In this document: positions 1 to 7,065 of the stretch, one piece after another | Numbering within the stretch: position 1 is the stretch's first letter | Layout of the letters: each line of letters opens with the position of its first letter | From: Agathobacter ruminis | Lineage (GTDB): Bacteria; Bacillota; Clostridia; Lachnospirales; Lachnospiraceae | Assembly (NCBI RefSeq): GCF_002735305.1 | Contig: NZ_PDYG01000123.1 | Coordinates: 1-64,000 of the forward strand | Direction: 5' to 3' | DNA length: 64,000 bases | Notes under the pieces: model-generated | Seen by the model: the letters and a program-made list of their open reading frames with translations, nothing else | Told to the model about the DNA's origin: nothing | Databases searched by the model: none | Program-made: the position numbers and the translations under genes

Positions 1-58
1 CTGGGAGAGCATCTGCCTTACAAGCAGAGGGTCACAGGTTCGAGCCCTGTAGGTCCCA
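1..58 (+). tRNA. tRNA-Val(TAC), 5' end cut by window edge
   Basis: The anticodon arm closes a loop TTACAAG whose anticodon TAC reads valine GTA codons. The T-arm is intact and the acceptor 3' strand AGGTCCC is followed by discriminator A58. The missing 5' end can be inferred from the second, truncated copy at 681-736, which has the same internal sequence. No CCA is encoded. Confidence 0.93.
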
Positions 59-68
59 TTAAGTTGAT

Positions 69-113
69 GCCGATGTGGCTCAATTTAAGTGGTATTGCTG
101 ATTACAAATCAGC
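69..113 (+). pseudogene. tRNA-Thr fragment with inverted anticodon arm, copy 1
   Basis: Bases 69-85 are identical to the first 17 bases of the intact tRNA-Thr at 215-287. After 11 unrelated bases, 97-113 is the exact reverse complement of the anticodon arm of that tRNA (GCTGATTACAAATCAGC instead of GCTGATTTGTAATCAGC). No T-arm or 3' acceptor strand follows, so this cannot fold as a tRNA. It is either genuine tandem-duplication debris or an assembly error at a palindromic arm. Confidence 0.75.
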
Positions 114-125
114 ACATAGTAGTAC

Positions 126-202
126 GCCGATGTGGCTCAATTCACGATAATTGATGAGTGAAACGAGTCAATTATAGGCAGAGTTGCTGATTACAAATCA
201 GC
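126..202 (+). pseudogene. tRNA-Thr fragment with inverted anticodon arm and D-loop insertion, copy 2
   Basis: Bases 126-142 again repeat the first 17 bases of tRNA-Thr. A 34-base insertion (143-176) follows, containing the hairpin ATAATTGA / TCAATTAT. The D-arm then resumes with GGCAGAG at 177, and 186-202 is the flipped anticodon arm. The T-arm and 3' acceptor are missing. Same interpretation as copy 1. Confidence 0.75.
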
Positions 203-214
203 GTACAATATTAT

Positions 215-287
215 GCCGATGTGGCTCAATTGGCAGAGCAGCTGATTTGTAATCAGCAGGTTATCGGTTCGAGTCCGATCATCGGCT
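215..287 (+). tRNA. tRNA-Thr(TGT)
   Basis: A complete 73-base cloverleaf: acceptor GCCGATG pairs with CATCGGC, the anticodon loop is TTTGTAA with anticodon TGT, and the T-arm GTTCGAGTC is regular. Discriminator T287; no encoded CCA. This is the intact parent of the two fragments just upstream. Confidence 0.95.
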
Positions 288-313
288 TTACAATTAAATA
301 AATTAATTGTTAT

Positions 314-373
314 GGGCAGATTCCCGAGTGGCCAAAGGGGACAGACTGTAAATCTGCTGCACATTGCTTCGGT
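314..373 (+). pseudogene. truncated tRNA-Tyr(GTA)
   Basis: The 5' acceptor GGGCAGA, D-arm, anticodon loop with GTA and the long variable arm of a class II tRNA-Tyr are present. The sequence breaks off at the start of the T-stem (373) and continues into a short hairpin TTACTC-GTAA-GAGTAA (about 375-390) instead of a T-arm and acceptor 3' strand. A working tRNA-Tyr must lie elsewhere, or this is an assembly fault. Confidence 0.8.
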
Positions 374-399
374 TTTACTCGTAAGAGTAATCAATATAT

Positions 400-471
400 G
401 GCTCCATGGTCAAGCGGTTAAGACATCGCCCTTTCACGGCGGTAACACGGGTTCGATTCCCGTTGGAGTCA
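400..471 (+). tRNA. tRNA-Glu(TTC)
   Basis: Acceptor GGCTCCA pairs with TGGAGTC (one G-T pair). The anticodon loop CTTTCAC gives TTC. The T-arm is regular, discriminator A471, and no CCA is encoded. Confidence 0.95.
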
Positions 472-499
472 TTTATTTTTTTGAGTAGTCGGCAAATTC

Positions 500-573
500 G
501 GACCATTAGCTCAGTTGGTTAGAGCACCCGGCTCATAACCGGTCGGTCCTGGGTTCGAGTCCCCGATGGTCCA
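500..573 (+). tRNA. tRNA with CAT anticodon, probably Ile2 (or elongator Met)
   Basis: Acceptor GGACCAT pairs with ATGGTCC and the loop CTCATAA carries anticodon CAT. The 5' end is normally paired, so it is not the initiator. The GGACC acceptor and GGCTCATAACC anticodon arm resemble Gram-positive tRNA-Ile2, whose C34 is converted to lysidine by TilS. Elongator tRNA-Met cannot be excluded by eye. Confidence 0.9.
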
Positions 574-588
574 TTCAAAAAAGCATAT

Positions 589-662
589 GGCCTAGTGGCT
601 CAGTTGGTTAGAGCGCCGCCCTGTCACGGCGGAGGTCACGGGTTCGAGTCCCGTCTGGGTCG
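589..662 (+). tRNA. tRNA-Asp(GTC)
   Basis: Acceptor GGCCTAG pairs with CTGGGTC, the anticodon loop CTGTCAC gives GTC, and the T-arm is regular. Discriminator G662; no CCA encoded. Confidence 0.95.
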
Positions 663-680
663 TTTCAATTAAAAAGCTCT

Positions 681-736
681 GGGATCTTAGCTCAGCTGGG
701 AGAGCATCTGCCTTACAAGCAGAGGGTCACAGGTTC
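681..736 (+). pseudogene. truncated tRNA-Val(TAC), second copy
   Basis: Identical to the tRNA-Val at 1-58 over their shared length, with a proper 5' acceptor GGGATCT. It ends in the T-loop after GGTTCG (736). What follows is a short hairpin CTTTC-TTTT-GAAAG and A-rich sequence, not the T-stem and acceptor 3' strand. It cannot fold as a full tRNA. Confidence 0.8.
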
Positions 737-765
737 GTCTTTCTTTTGAAAGCAAAAATAAATAT

Positions 766-839
766 CGCGGGATGGAGCAGTCTGGAAGCTCGTCGGGCTC
801 ATAACCCGAAGGTCATAGGTTCAAATCCTATTCCCGCAA
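766..839 (+). tRNA. initiator tRNA-fMet(CAT)
   Basis: The first base C766 faces A838, the mismatch at the top of the acceptor stem that marks bacterial initiator tRNA. Three G-C pairs in the anticodon stem (GGGCTCATAACCC) and anticodon CAT agree. Discriminator A839; no CCA encoded. Confidence 0.95.
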
Positions 840-844
840 CTCGT

Positions 845-917
845 GCCTAGTTAGCTCAGTTGGTAGAGCGGAGGACTGAAAATCCTTATGTCTCTGGTTC
901 GATTCCGGAACTAGGCA
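845..917 (+). tRNA. tRNA-Phe(GAA)
   Basis: Acceptor GCCTAGT pairs perfectly with ACTAGGC, the anticodon loop CTGAAAA gives GAA, and the T-stem TCTGG pairs with CCGGA. Discriminator A917; no CCA encoded. Last gene of the cluster. Confidence 0.95.
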
Positions 918-925
918 CTTTCATT

Positions 926-954
926 AAGCAGTACATTGCGTACTGCTTTTTTTT
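926..954 (+). terminator. terminator of the tRNA cluster
   Basis: Nine-pair stem AAGCAGTAC / GTACTGCTT with loop ATTGC, followed by a run of T. It lies 8 bases after tRNA-Phe. Confidence 0.9.
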
Positions 955-976
955 GAAAAATATAAGAGGTAGATTT

Positions 977-1702
977 ATGGATCAGATTTTTAATGCCGAC
1001 AACCGTTTTTTCAGAGGATTAAGCAAAATTATTGATTGCGTCGTGATCAGTTTTTGCTGGTTTATATGTTGTGTTCCGTCTATTACAATTGTATTTATGT
1101 GCGTATCTGCAGCGAATTATTTGTTGATGCCGCTGTTGATCCCTCTTATGGTATTGGTGGGACCGGCTTCCAGTGCACTCTATTATGTGACAGTAAAGAA
1201 TATCAGACGAAGTCAGGGATATTGTTTCCGCGAATTCTGGAATGGCTTTCGCAACAGCTTTAAGCCGGCCTTTTTAGCCGGTATGGTCAGCATGGGATTC
1301 TTTTTGCTGATGCTGTTTGATACTTATGTGGTATCTGCATATCTGTATGATGCAAAAATCGGTCCTGTTAGCTGGATTTTTGTTGTAATGGCATTATTCT
1401 GTGTTATGTGGTCGATTAATTTATTTGCCTACATCGCCCGTTTTGATGACAAAGCGCGTGTGGCAATTAAGAATTCGCTGATCATTGGCATTGCGAATCT
1501 GCCAAAATCGTTTGTACAGCTGGTGATTACTGTCGCTGTTATTGTTGGCTGCTATTTGATTTGGCCGTTGACTTTTGCGGCTATGTTTATTGTGCCTGCA
1601 ATCCTGACTCTTATCATCAGCATGTTGATGGAAAAGACTTTTCGTAAGTATATGTCTGAGGAAGATATTGCGTCTGAAGACGAAAAAACCAGAGTATATT
1701 AG
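977..1702 (+). CDS. YesL/DUF624-like integral membrane protein
   Basis: A 241-residue, very hydrophobic protein with about five membrane-spanning segments and a short charged C-terminal tail. The N-terminus (MDQIFNADNRFFRGL) and a conserved loop resemble the DUF624 (YesL) family of Firmicutes, found as a single membrane protein often near sugar-transport genes. Its molecular role is unknown and no transporter genes lie beside it here. The ATG at 977 is chosen because AAGAGGT sits 7 bases upstream and homologues begin here; an in-frame upstream start at 860 would run into tRNA-Phe. A terminator follows, so it is probably a single-gene unit. Confidence 0.75.
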   Translation: MDQIFNADNRFFRGLSKIIDCVVISFCWFICCVPSITIVFMCVSAANYLLMPLLIPLMVLVGPASSALYYVTVKNIRRSQGYCFREFWNGFRNSFKPAFLAGMVSMGFFLLMLFDTYVVSAYLYDAKIGPVSWIFVVMALFCVMWSINLFAYIARFDDKARVAIKNSLIIGIANLPKSFVQLVITVAVIVGCYLIWPLTFAAMFIVPAILTLIISMLMEKTFRKYMSEEDIASEDEKTRVY

Positions 1703-1710
1703 CAAAATTA

Positions 1711-1745
1711 CAGCCGCTTCGAGGAAAATCGATGCGGCTGTTTTT
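1711..1745 (+). terminator. terminator
   Basis: Interrupted stem CAGCCGC-T-TCGA / TCGA-T-GCGGCTG followed by TTTTT, just after the DUF624-like gene. Confidence 0.88.
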
Positions 1746-1798
1746 AGAAAAAACACAATATGTGGGCAATTTGTCAGACAAAATAATTTATTTAGTGG

Positions 1799-1827
1799 TT
1801 GCACGCCATCAGGACGTGCGTTATAAT
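1799..1827 (+). promoter_or_regulatory. sigma-A promoter with palindrome in its spacer
   Basis: TTGCAC (1799-1804), 17-base spacer, TATAAT (1822-1827). The spacer contains an inverted repeat, GCACG (1801-1805) and CGTGC (1815-1819), which could be a repressor site. It drives the FliD-like gene at 1903. Confidence 0.75.
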
Positions 1828-1902
1828 GTAAATGTATAAATGGACTTATTATAGCCCCGGTGCGGTCTGCATTATTTCAAGGAAGAAAGGAGGGGATCGA
1901 AT

Positions 1903-3207
1903 ATGGCTAAGATTGATAGTGCGTATGATTACTATGTCAGTACATACGGCACACAAAAAGCGTCGCGCTATGACTCTCATAAAAAGAGCGATCTGCGCAA
2001 AGTTTACAACCAAATCGTAAAAACCAATAAAGAATCTCCTCTGTACAAGATTTCCAATATGGATGAGGCGAAGCGCTATGCGATTGATATTAAGGAGAGT
2101 GCTAAGGCAATTCAAAATGTTGTTGCCTCTTTGACTGATGTCAATGGCGGTGTTTCTGAAGCCTTCCAAAAGAAAGTTGCAGTTTCTTCCGACGAGAAAA
2201 CCGTTGAAGTTGAATATGTTGGAGATGGCACGGAAGACAATCATACGAATCAGTTTGAAATCGAAGTGGAAAGCCTGGCAACACCACAGGTAAACCGCGG
2301 TAATGCGTTGCGTGCGGATGCGTTGTCCTTTACACCGGGCTCCTATGCATTTGATCTGAATACGAATACCGCATCGTATGAATTTCAATATAATGTCTCA
2401 GCAGGTGAGACAAACGGCGAAGTATTAAACAAGCTCGCACGACTGGTGAACAGTTCCAATCTTAAGATTACGGCCGATGTAGAGGACGCCGGAGGCGGTC
2501 AGCGTGCATTGAAGCTGACATCCGTTCAAACAGGACTGCACGAATCAGAGCCATATCTGTTTGATATCGCACCGGAGGCATCACCGGAATCCATGGCAGC
2601 AATGAATTTGCTTGGAATCAATAAGGTGACGGCGCCTGCACAAAATTCAACCTTCTATTTAAATGGACGTGAAGAACACTCACTGAATAATACATTTACC
2701 ATCAATAATGCTTTTGAACTGACCTTAAAGCAACAGAGTAAAGATCATGCGCAGACATTAATCAGTTTTAAGGCAAATGCGGATGCGGTTGCTGATAACA
2801 TCCAGGAATTACTGGATGGCTACAATCGGGTACTTGATACCGCACAGCGCTACTCGGAAGGTCAGGCTGCTTATCAGGGACGCAAGCTTTACACAGAGAT
2901 GAGTGCCGTGGCACAAAACAAGCAGGAGATTCTCGATTCCATTGGATTAATGCAGAGTGAAGACGGCAGACTGTTTGTGGATCGCGAAACTCTGGCAGAA
3001 GCAATTATGCCGGATCGCGCAGAAGAAACCTTTGGCATTCTGGCAAGCTTTCGTGATGCACTTGCAAAAGAAGCAGAAGATATGGGTGTCAACCCGATGA
3101 ATTATGTAAACAAAGTTGTGGTGGAATACAAGAACCCGGGCAAGAATTTTGCAACGCCTTATATTTCATCCATCTATGCAGGAATGATGCTGGATAACAA
3201 AATATAA
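1903..3207 (+). CDS. orphan FliD-like (filament-cap related) protein
   Basis: A 434-residue protein resembling flagellar hook-associated protein 2. It has a FliD-N-like stretch near residues 105-135 (EVESLATPQVNRG), a central region ending in a sequence like the FliD motif where ligands of the filament are bound (FYLNGREEHSLNNTFT, about 250-265), and a helical C-terminal part starting near residue 290. It lacks the usual FliD opening (GLGSGLDT-type) that the true fliD at 36773 has. The start follows a strong AAAGGAGGGG site. It stands alone, far from the flagellar genes, behind a sigma-A promoter and before a terminator. It may be a second cap, an export substrate or a repurposed adhesin; its role is inferred only from family resemblance. 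Confidence 0.65.
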   Translation: MAKIDSAYDYYVSTYGTQKASRYDSHKKSDLRKVYNQIVKTNKESPLYKISNMDEAKRYAIDIKESAKAIQNVVASLTDVNGGVSEAFQKKVAVSSDEKTVEVEYVGDGTEDNHTNQFEIEVESLATPQVNRGNALRADALSFTPGSYAFDLNTNTASYEFQYNVSAGETNGEVLNKLARLVNSSNLKITADVEDAGGGQRALKLTSVQTGLHESEPYLFDIAPEASPESMAAMNLLGINKVTAPAQNSTFYLNGREEHSLNNTFTINNAFELTLKQQSKDHAQTLISFKANADAVADNIQELLDGYNRVLDTAQRYSEGQAAYQGRKLYTEMSAVAQNKQEILDSIGLMQSEDGRLFVDRETLAEAIMPDRAEETFGILASFRDALAKEAEDMGVNPMNYVNKVVVEYKNPGKNFATPYISSIYAGMMLDNKI

Positions 3208-3247
3208 CCTTGATGCGTAATGAAATCGTGTCGAGGTTATATTTTTG
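3204..3247 (+). terminator. terminator
   Basis: Stem ATAACCTTGA / TCGAGGTTAT followed by ATTTTT. The stem begins in the stop codon of the FliD-like gene. Confidence 0.85.
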
Positions 3248-3310
3248 CTACTATATATAGTAGGAACAGAATCAGGAGAATACTTTTTTTGATGAAAAGA
3301 CAAAAAATGT

Positions 3311-3339
3311 TTGACGGCTGTACAAAATCATGTTATATT
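3311..3339 (+). promoter_or_regulatory. sigma-A promoter of rpmG-secE-nusG
   Basis: TTGACG (3311-3316), 17-base spacer, TATATT (3334-3339). An approximately 75-base leader follows before the GTG of rpmG, including a T run at 3362-3370. Confidence 0.8.
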
Positions 3340-3418
3340 GTTATGGCTTGAAACAATAGGTCTTTTTTTTATGCCCATTTTTATGGGTGACAACATGATT
3401 TAAACGGAGGTGGAAGTT

Positions 3419-3568
3419 GTGCGTACAAGAATTACTTTAGCTTGCACAGAATGTCAGAGAAGAAACTACAACCTGACAAAGGACAAGAAGACTCATCCGG
3501 ACAGAATGGAAACCAAAAAGTATTGTAGATTCTGCAAGAAGCATACAATGCATAAGGAAACCAAATAG
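3419..3568 (+). CDS. rpmG: 50S ribosomal protein L33
   Basis: A 49-residue protein starting at GTG 3419 behind ACGGAGGTGG. The sequence has two CxxC pairs (CTEC and CRFC), the zinc-binding form of L33, as opposed to the cysteine-free paralogue some Firmicutes make under zinc shortage. L33 sits near the exit site of the large subunit. The gene opens the classic rpmG-secE-nusG string and is too short for most automatic length cut-offs. Confidence 0.95.
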   Translation: MRTRITLACTECQRRNYNLTKDKKTHPDRMETKKYCRFCKKHTMHKETK

Positions 3569-3594
3569 TTCGGCACAAGTGAAGGAGTGTTACT

Positions 3595-3804
3595 ATGAGT
3601 GAAAAAACAGAAAAAGCTCCAAAGACTAGCTGGTTTTCCGGTCTGAAAGCTGAATTCAGCAAGATCGTATGGCCAGATCGTAAGTCGCTTGTAAGACAGA
3701 CAATTGCAGTAATTGCAGTGTCGGTTGTGGTAGGACTGATTATCGCCGGACTTGACTGGGTGATCCAGTATGGCGTTAATTTCCTTGTTGGTTTAAGTTT
3801 CTAA
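3595..3804 (+). CDS. secE: preprotein translocase subunit SecE
   Basis: A 69-residue protein of the short, single-span SecE type. An amphipathic cytoplasmic helix (about residues 12-30, with the conserved FSKIVWPDRKSL) is followed by one membrane segment (about 38-60). SecE clamps SecY in the SecYEG channel and is essential for export. It is 26 bases downstream of rpmG and 18 upstream of nusG, as in nearly all bacteria. Start ATG 3595 follows GAAGGAG. Confidence 0.96.
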   Translation: MSEKTEKAPKTSWFSGLKAEFSKIVWPDRKSLVRQTIAVIAVSVVVGLIIAGLDWVIQYGVNFLVGLSF

Positions 3805-3822
3805 TTACGGAGGCATTATTTT

Positions 3823-4341
3823 ATGGCAGAGGCAAATTGGTATGTTGTTCATACCTATTCAGGTTATGAAAACAAGGTCAAGGCGAACATTGAGAAGACA
3901 ATTGAAAACAGACATTTGGAACAGCAGATTTTGGAGGTACGCGTCCCTCTTGAGGATGTGACCGAAATGAAGAACGGAAAGCCAAAGCTGGTTACCAAGA
4001 AAATGTTCCCGGGATATGTTCTGATTCATATGATCATGAACGATGACACCTGGTACGTTGTTCGTAACACAAGAGGTGTAACCGGATTCGTTGGACCTGG
4101 AAGCAAACCTGTTCCTCTTACCGAAGCAGAAATGAGACCGTTAGGAGTGAAGTCTGAAACCGTTGTGGTTGATTTTGCAGAAGGTGATGCAATTGTTATT
4201 CTTGCAGGACCTTGGAAAGACACCACGGGTGTTATTACCGCGATGAATCATCACAAACAGACAGTTACAATTAATGTAGAGCTGTTCGGTCGCGAAACAC
4301 CGGTAGAAGTAAGTTTCGCAGATGTTAAACGAATGAATTAA
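3823..4341 (+). CDS. nusG: transcription termination/antitermination factor NusG
   Basis: A 172-residue protein of normal length. The NGN domain (about 4-105) binds the RNA polymerase clamp and opens with [15 protein letters not shown]; the C-terminal KOW domain (about 120-172) contains the typical PWKDTTGVI segment. NusG paces RNA polymerase and couples it to ribosomes or Rho. Preceded by ACGGAGG, directly downstream of secE and upstream of rplK. Confidence 0.97.
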   Translation: MAEANWYVVHTYSGYENKVKANIEKTIENRHLEQQILEVRVPLEDVTEMKNGKPKLVTKKMFPGYVLIHMIMNDDTWYVVRNTRGVTGFVGPGSKPVPLTEAEMRPLGVKSETVVVDFAEGDAIVILAGPWKDTTGVITAMNHHKQTVTINVELFGRETPVEVSFADVKRMN

Positions 4342-4354
4342 GGAGGCAATTCCA

Positions 4355-4780
4355 ATGGCAAAGAAAGTCGAAGGATATATCAAATTACAGATTCCTGCTG
4401 GAAAGGCTACACCAGCTCCTCCAGTTGGACCTGCTCTTGGACAGCATGGTGTAAACATTGTTGAGTTTACCAAGCAGTTCAACGCAAAGACAGCTGATAT
4501 GGGTGATACCATCATCCCTGTAGTTATCACTGTATATGCAGATAGAAGCTTTAGCTTCATTACTAAGACACCACCGGCACCGGTTCTTATTAAGAAGGCA
4601 TGCAAGATTCAGTCTGGATCAGGCGTACCAAACAAGACCAAGGTTGCTCAGATTACCAGAGCTCAGCTCGAGGAAATCGCTAACACCAAGATGGCTGATT
4701 TGAACGCAGCATCTCTTGAAGCAGCTGTAAGCATGATCGCAGGAACCTGCAGATCAATGGGTGTTGAAGTAGTAGACTAA
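4355..4780 (+). CDS. rplK: 50S ribosomal protein L11
   Basis: A 141-residue protein with the proline-rich N-terminal domain ([21 protein letters not shown]) and the C-terminal RNA-binding domain. L11 binds the GTPase-associated centre of 23S rRNA and is the site of thiopeptide action. It starts 13 bases after nusG behind AAGGAGG and forms a pair with rplA. Confidence 0.97.
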   Translation: MAKKVEGYIKLQIPAGKATPAPPVGPALGQHGVNIVEFTKQFNAKTADMGDTIIPVVITVYADRSFSFITKTPPAPVLIKKACKIQSGSGVPNKTKVAQITRAQLEEIANTKMADLNAASLEAAVSMIAGTCRSMGVEVVD

Positions 4781-4847
4781 TATTTATTAATAAGTATTAC
4801 GAAGTGGGAGGGTCCTCTCCCGATAAAACCACAGGAGGTTATATTCA

Positions 4848-5543
4848 ATGAAAAGAGGAAAGAAATATCAGGACGCTGTTAAGGCATATGATAAGCAGAC
4901 TCAATACGACGTTGCAGAAGCAATCGATCTCGTAAAGAAGAATGCCACAGCGAAGTTTGATGAAACAATTGAACTTCATCTTAGAACCGGCTGTGACGGA
5001 CGTCACGCTGAGCAGCAGATCCGTGGTGCGGTAGTATTACCTCACGGAACAGGAAAGACAGTCAGAGTATTGGTTTTCGCTAAGGGAGCTAAGGCTGACG
5101 AGGCACAGGCAGCAGGCGCTGACTTTGTTGGTGCAGAAGATCTCATTCCGAAGATTCAGAACGACGGATGGTTAGATTTTGATGTTGTTGTAGCTACACC
5201 GGATATGATGGGTGTTGTAGGTCGTCTTGGTCGTGTACTTGGACCAAAGGGCTTAATGCCAAACCCAAAGGCCGGAACTGTTACTATGGACGTTGCAAAG
5301 GCTATCGAAGATATCAAAGCCGGTAAGATTGAGTATCGTTTGGATAAGACAAACCTTATCCATGTGCCAGTTGGAAAAGCATCTTTCACAGCAGAGCAGC
5401 TTAACGACAACTTCCAGGCTCTTATGGGAGCAATCAACAAGGCTAAGCCTTCAAGCTTAAAGGGACAGTATATTAAGAGTGCTACTCTTACATCTACAAT
5501 GGGACCTGGCGTGAAGCTTAACGTTGTTAAGATTTCTCAGTAA
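4848..5543 (+). CDS. rplA: 50S ribosomal protein L1
   Basis: A 231-residue protein with the family signature near residues 120-150 ([21 protein letters not shown]). L1 forms the mobile stalk at the exit site and in many bacteria represses its own operon by binding the mRNA. The 67-base gap after rplK contains a G+C-rich GGGAGGGTCCTCTCCC hairpin that could be the L1 operator; this is inferred from position only. Confidence 0.97.
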   Translation: MKRGKKYQDAVKAYDKQTQYDVAEAIDLVKKNATAKFDETIELHLRTGCDGRHAEQQIRGAVVLPHGTGKTVRVLVFAKGAKADEAQAAGADFVGAEDLIPKIQNDGWLDFDVVVATPDMMGVVGRLGRVLGPKGLMPNPKAGTVTMDVAKAIEDIKAGKIEYRLDKTNLIHVPVGKASFTAEQLNDNFQALMGAINKAKPSSLKGQYIKSATLTSTMGPGVKLNVVKISQ

Positions 5544-5587
5544 GAATATTTGAAACTCGAGACCAAAAAATTCAAGCAAAAGACTTG

Positions 5588-5616
5588 TTGACAAAATTGC
5601 AACAGGTTGTTATAAT
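5588..5616 (+). promoter_or_regulatory. sigma-A promoter of rplJL
   Basis: Consensus TTGACA (5588-5593), 17-base spacer and consensus TATAAT (5611-5616), just upstream of the L10 leader. Confidence 0.9.
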
Positions 5617-5748
5617 AGCAAAGCATATTGCCGAAGACAGTAGGTGCTGAGAAAGCGTAACTCCAATGGATACCTACCGAGGAATATTAAGAATCATAGA
5701 TTTTATGAATGCTTATCCCTCTTTGTCTAATGGCAAAGAGGGTTTTTT
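5617..5748 (+). ncRNA. L10 leader (autoregulatory mRNA element) with attenuator
   Basis: The leader contains the conserved L10-leader block AGACAGTAGGTGCTGAGAAA ... TACCTACCGAGG, the kink-turn region bound by the L10(L12)4 complex. It ends in a terminator hairpin (5717-5748; CCCTCTTTG / CAAAGAGGG, then TTTTTT). Excess L10-L12 is expected to stabilise the terminating fold and reduce rplJL transcription. Function is known for the family. Confidence 0.88.
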
Positions 5749-5801
5749 ATTTGTATAAACTTTGCGCGATATGCTCAAAAATCTATAAGGAGGTAAAAAT
5801 C

Positions 5802-6362
5802 GTGGCAAAAGTTGAACTGAAACAGCCAATCGTTGATGAAATTTCATCTGTAATGAAAGATGCGGCATCTGTAGTAGTTGTAGATTACCGTGGACTTACC
5901 GTTGCAGAGGATACTCAGCTTCGTAAGCAGTTAAGAGAAGCAGGCGTTTCTTACAAGGTTTACAAGAATACTTTAGTAAGCCGTGCTGTAGAAGGAACAG
6001 ATTTCGAAAGCTTAAGAGATGTTTTGGAAGGACCAAGCGCATTTGCGGTTTCAACTGAGGATGCAACAGCTCCGGCAAGAGTACTTGCTGAGTTCGCTAA
6101 GAAGGCTCCTAAGTTAGAGATTAAGGCCGGTGTTGTAGAGGGAACTTACTATGACGCTGATGGAATGAAGGCAATCGCAAGCGTACCTTCAAGAGAAGTA
6201 CTTCTTTCCAAGTTACTTGGAAGCTTACAGTCACCTATTGCAAACTTCGCTCGTGTTCTTAATCAGATCGCAGAGAAGGGTGGCGCAGCAGATGCAGCCG
6301 TAGAGGCAGCTCCTGCAGAGGAAGCACCGGCAGCTGAAGAAGCTCCGGCTACCGAAGAATAA
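5802..6362 (+). CDS. rplJ: 50S ribosomal protein L10
   Basis: A 186-residue protein with an N-terminal rRNA-binding domain (VVVDYRGLTVAEDTQLRKQL, YKVYKNTLVSRA) and C-terminal helices carrying L12 dimers. The tail is rich in Ala, Glu and Pro. The start is GTG 5802 behind a strong AAGGAGG; an upstream in-frame ATG at 5709 lies in the leader before the attenuator and is rejected. Co-transcribed with rplL. Confidence 0.96.
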   Translation: MAKVELKQPIVDEISSVMKDAASVVVVDYRGLTVAEDTQLRKQLREAGVSYKVYKNTLVSRAVEGTDFESLRDVLEGPSAFAVSTEDATAPARVLAEFAKKAPKLEIKAGVVEGTYYDADGMKAIASVPSREVLLSKLLGSLQSPIANFARVLNQIAEKGGAADAAVEAAPAEEAPAAEEAPATEE

Positions 6363-6409
6363 TCTTTTTATAAAAGAAAAACAAAATTTTTAAATGGAGG
6401 AAAATTAAA

Positions 6410-6787
6410 ATGGCAAAGTTGACCACAGAAGAATTTATCGCAGCTATTAAAGAGCTTAGCGTATTAGAGTTAAATGACCTTGTAAAGGCATGTGAAGAAG
6501 AATTTGGCGTATCTGCAGCAGCAGGCGTTGTAGTAGCAGCAGCAGGTGCTGACGGAGCAGCAGCTGGAGAAGAGAAGACTGAGTTCGATGTAGAGCTTAC
6601 TGAAGTAGGTTCTGAGAAGGTTAAGGTAATCAAGGTTGTTCGTGAGGTTACCGGTCTTGGACTTAAGGAAGCTAAGGAAGTTGTTGATGGCGCTCCTAAG
6701 ATCGTTAAGGAAGCAGCTGACAAGGCTACCGCTGATGACATCAAGGCTAAGCTTGAGGAAGTTGGCGCTAAGGTTACTCTTAAGTAA
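6410..6787 (+). CDS. rplL: 50S ribosomal protein L7/L12
   Basis: A 125-residue protein: N-terminal dimerisation domain (about 1-35), Ala/Gly-rich hinge (about 36-52) and C-terminal factor-recruiting domain (about 56-125, with the conserved [18 protein letters not shown]). It forms the flexible stalk that recruits GTPase factors. It starts 47 bases after rplJ behind GGAGG. Confidence 0.97.
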   Translation: MAKLTTEEFIAAIKELSVLELNDLVKACEEEFGVSAAAGVVVAAAGADGAAAGEEKTEFDVELTEVGSEKVKVIKVVREVTGLGLKEAKEVVDGAPKIVKEAADKATADDIKAKLEEVGAKVTLK

Positions 6788-6809
6788 TTCAACTTTAAAC
6801 GATTTTTCA

Positions 6810-6841
6810 AAACCACTCGCTTTATGCGGGTGGTTTTTTTT
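6810..6841 (+). terminator. terminator after rplL
   Basis: Stem AACCACTCGC / GCGGGTGGTT closed by loop TTTAT and followed by a run of T. Confidence 0.92.
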
Positions 6842-6852
6842 GAAAGTTTTAC

Positions 6853-6881
6853 TTGCAAATGAGAACGTTTTGATGTATAGT
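6853..6881 (+). promoter_or_regulatory. sigma-A promoter of rpoBC
   Basis: TTGCAA (6853-6858), 17-base spacer, TATAGT (6876-6881). A leader of about 180 bases follows before rpoB; apart from a small AGCC-GGAAA-GGCT hairpin I recognise no known element in it. Confidence 0.75.
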
Positions 6882-7065
6882 ATAGGTTGCACTATTGTGG
6901 TGCACTAGGCGATGCTATGCCCTTTTTTAGCCGGAAAGGCTTGAAAATAAAGGATTTGGCAACAATCAGTGTTCCCGATAGCACGTCGTTGATTCGATAC
7001 ACAAGATATAGTTATTGCGCAAAAATGAATCAACATTATCTAGAAAACGAGAGGTGAAACGTCGA

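Noticed and set aside
146-175. Possible hammerhead ribozyme core (TGATGAG ... GAAAC)
   Set aside because: The two conserved boxes are one base apart, leaving no room for stem II; the sequence is better explained as a hairpin loop.
191-394. Minus-strand open frame of 67 codons across the tRNA genes
   Set aside because: It lies antisense to tRNA-Thr and tRNA-Tyr, has no ribosome site and a composition that follows the tRNAs.
860-976. Upstream start of the DUF624-like gene
   Set aside because: The extension would be encoded within tRNA-Phe and the terminator of the tRNA cluster.
5709-5801. N-terminal extension of L10
   Set aside because: It would be translated from inside the L10 leader before the attenuator; the GTG at 5802 has a strong ribosome site and fits the family start.
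7015-7065. TTG start giving RpoB 17 more residues
   Set aside because: No ribosome site; the family starts at MEKNRIRPV-like sequence.
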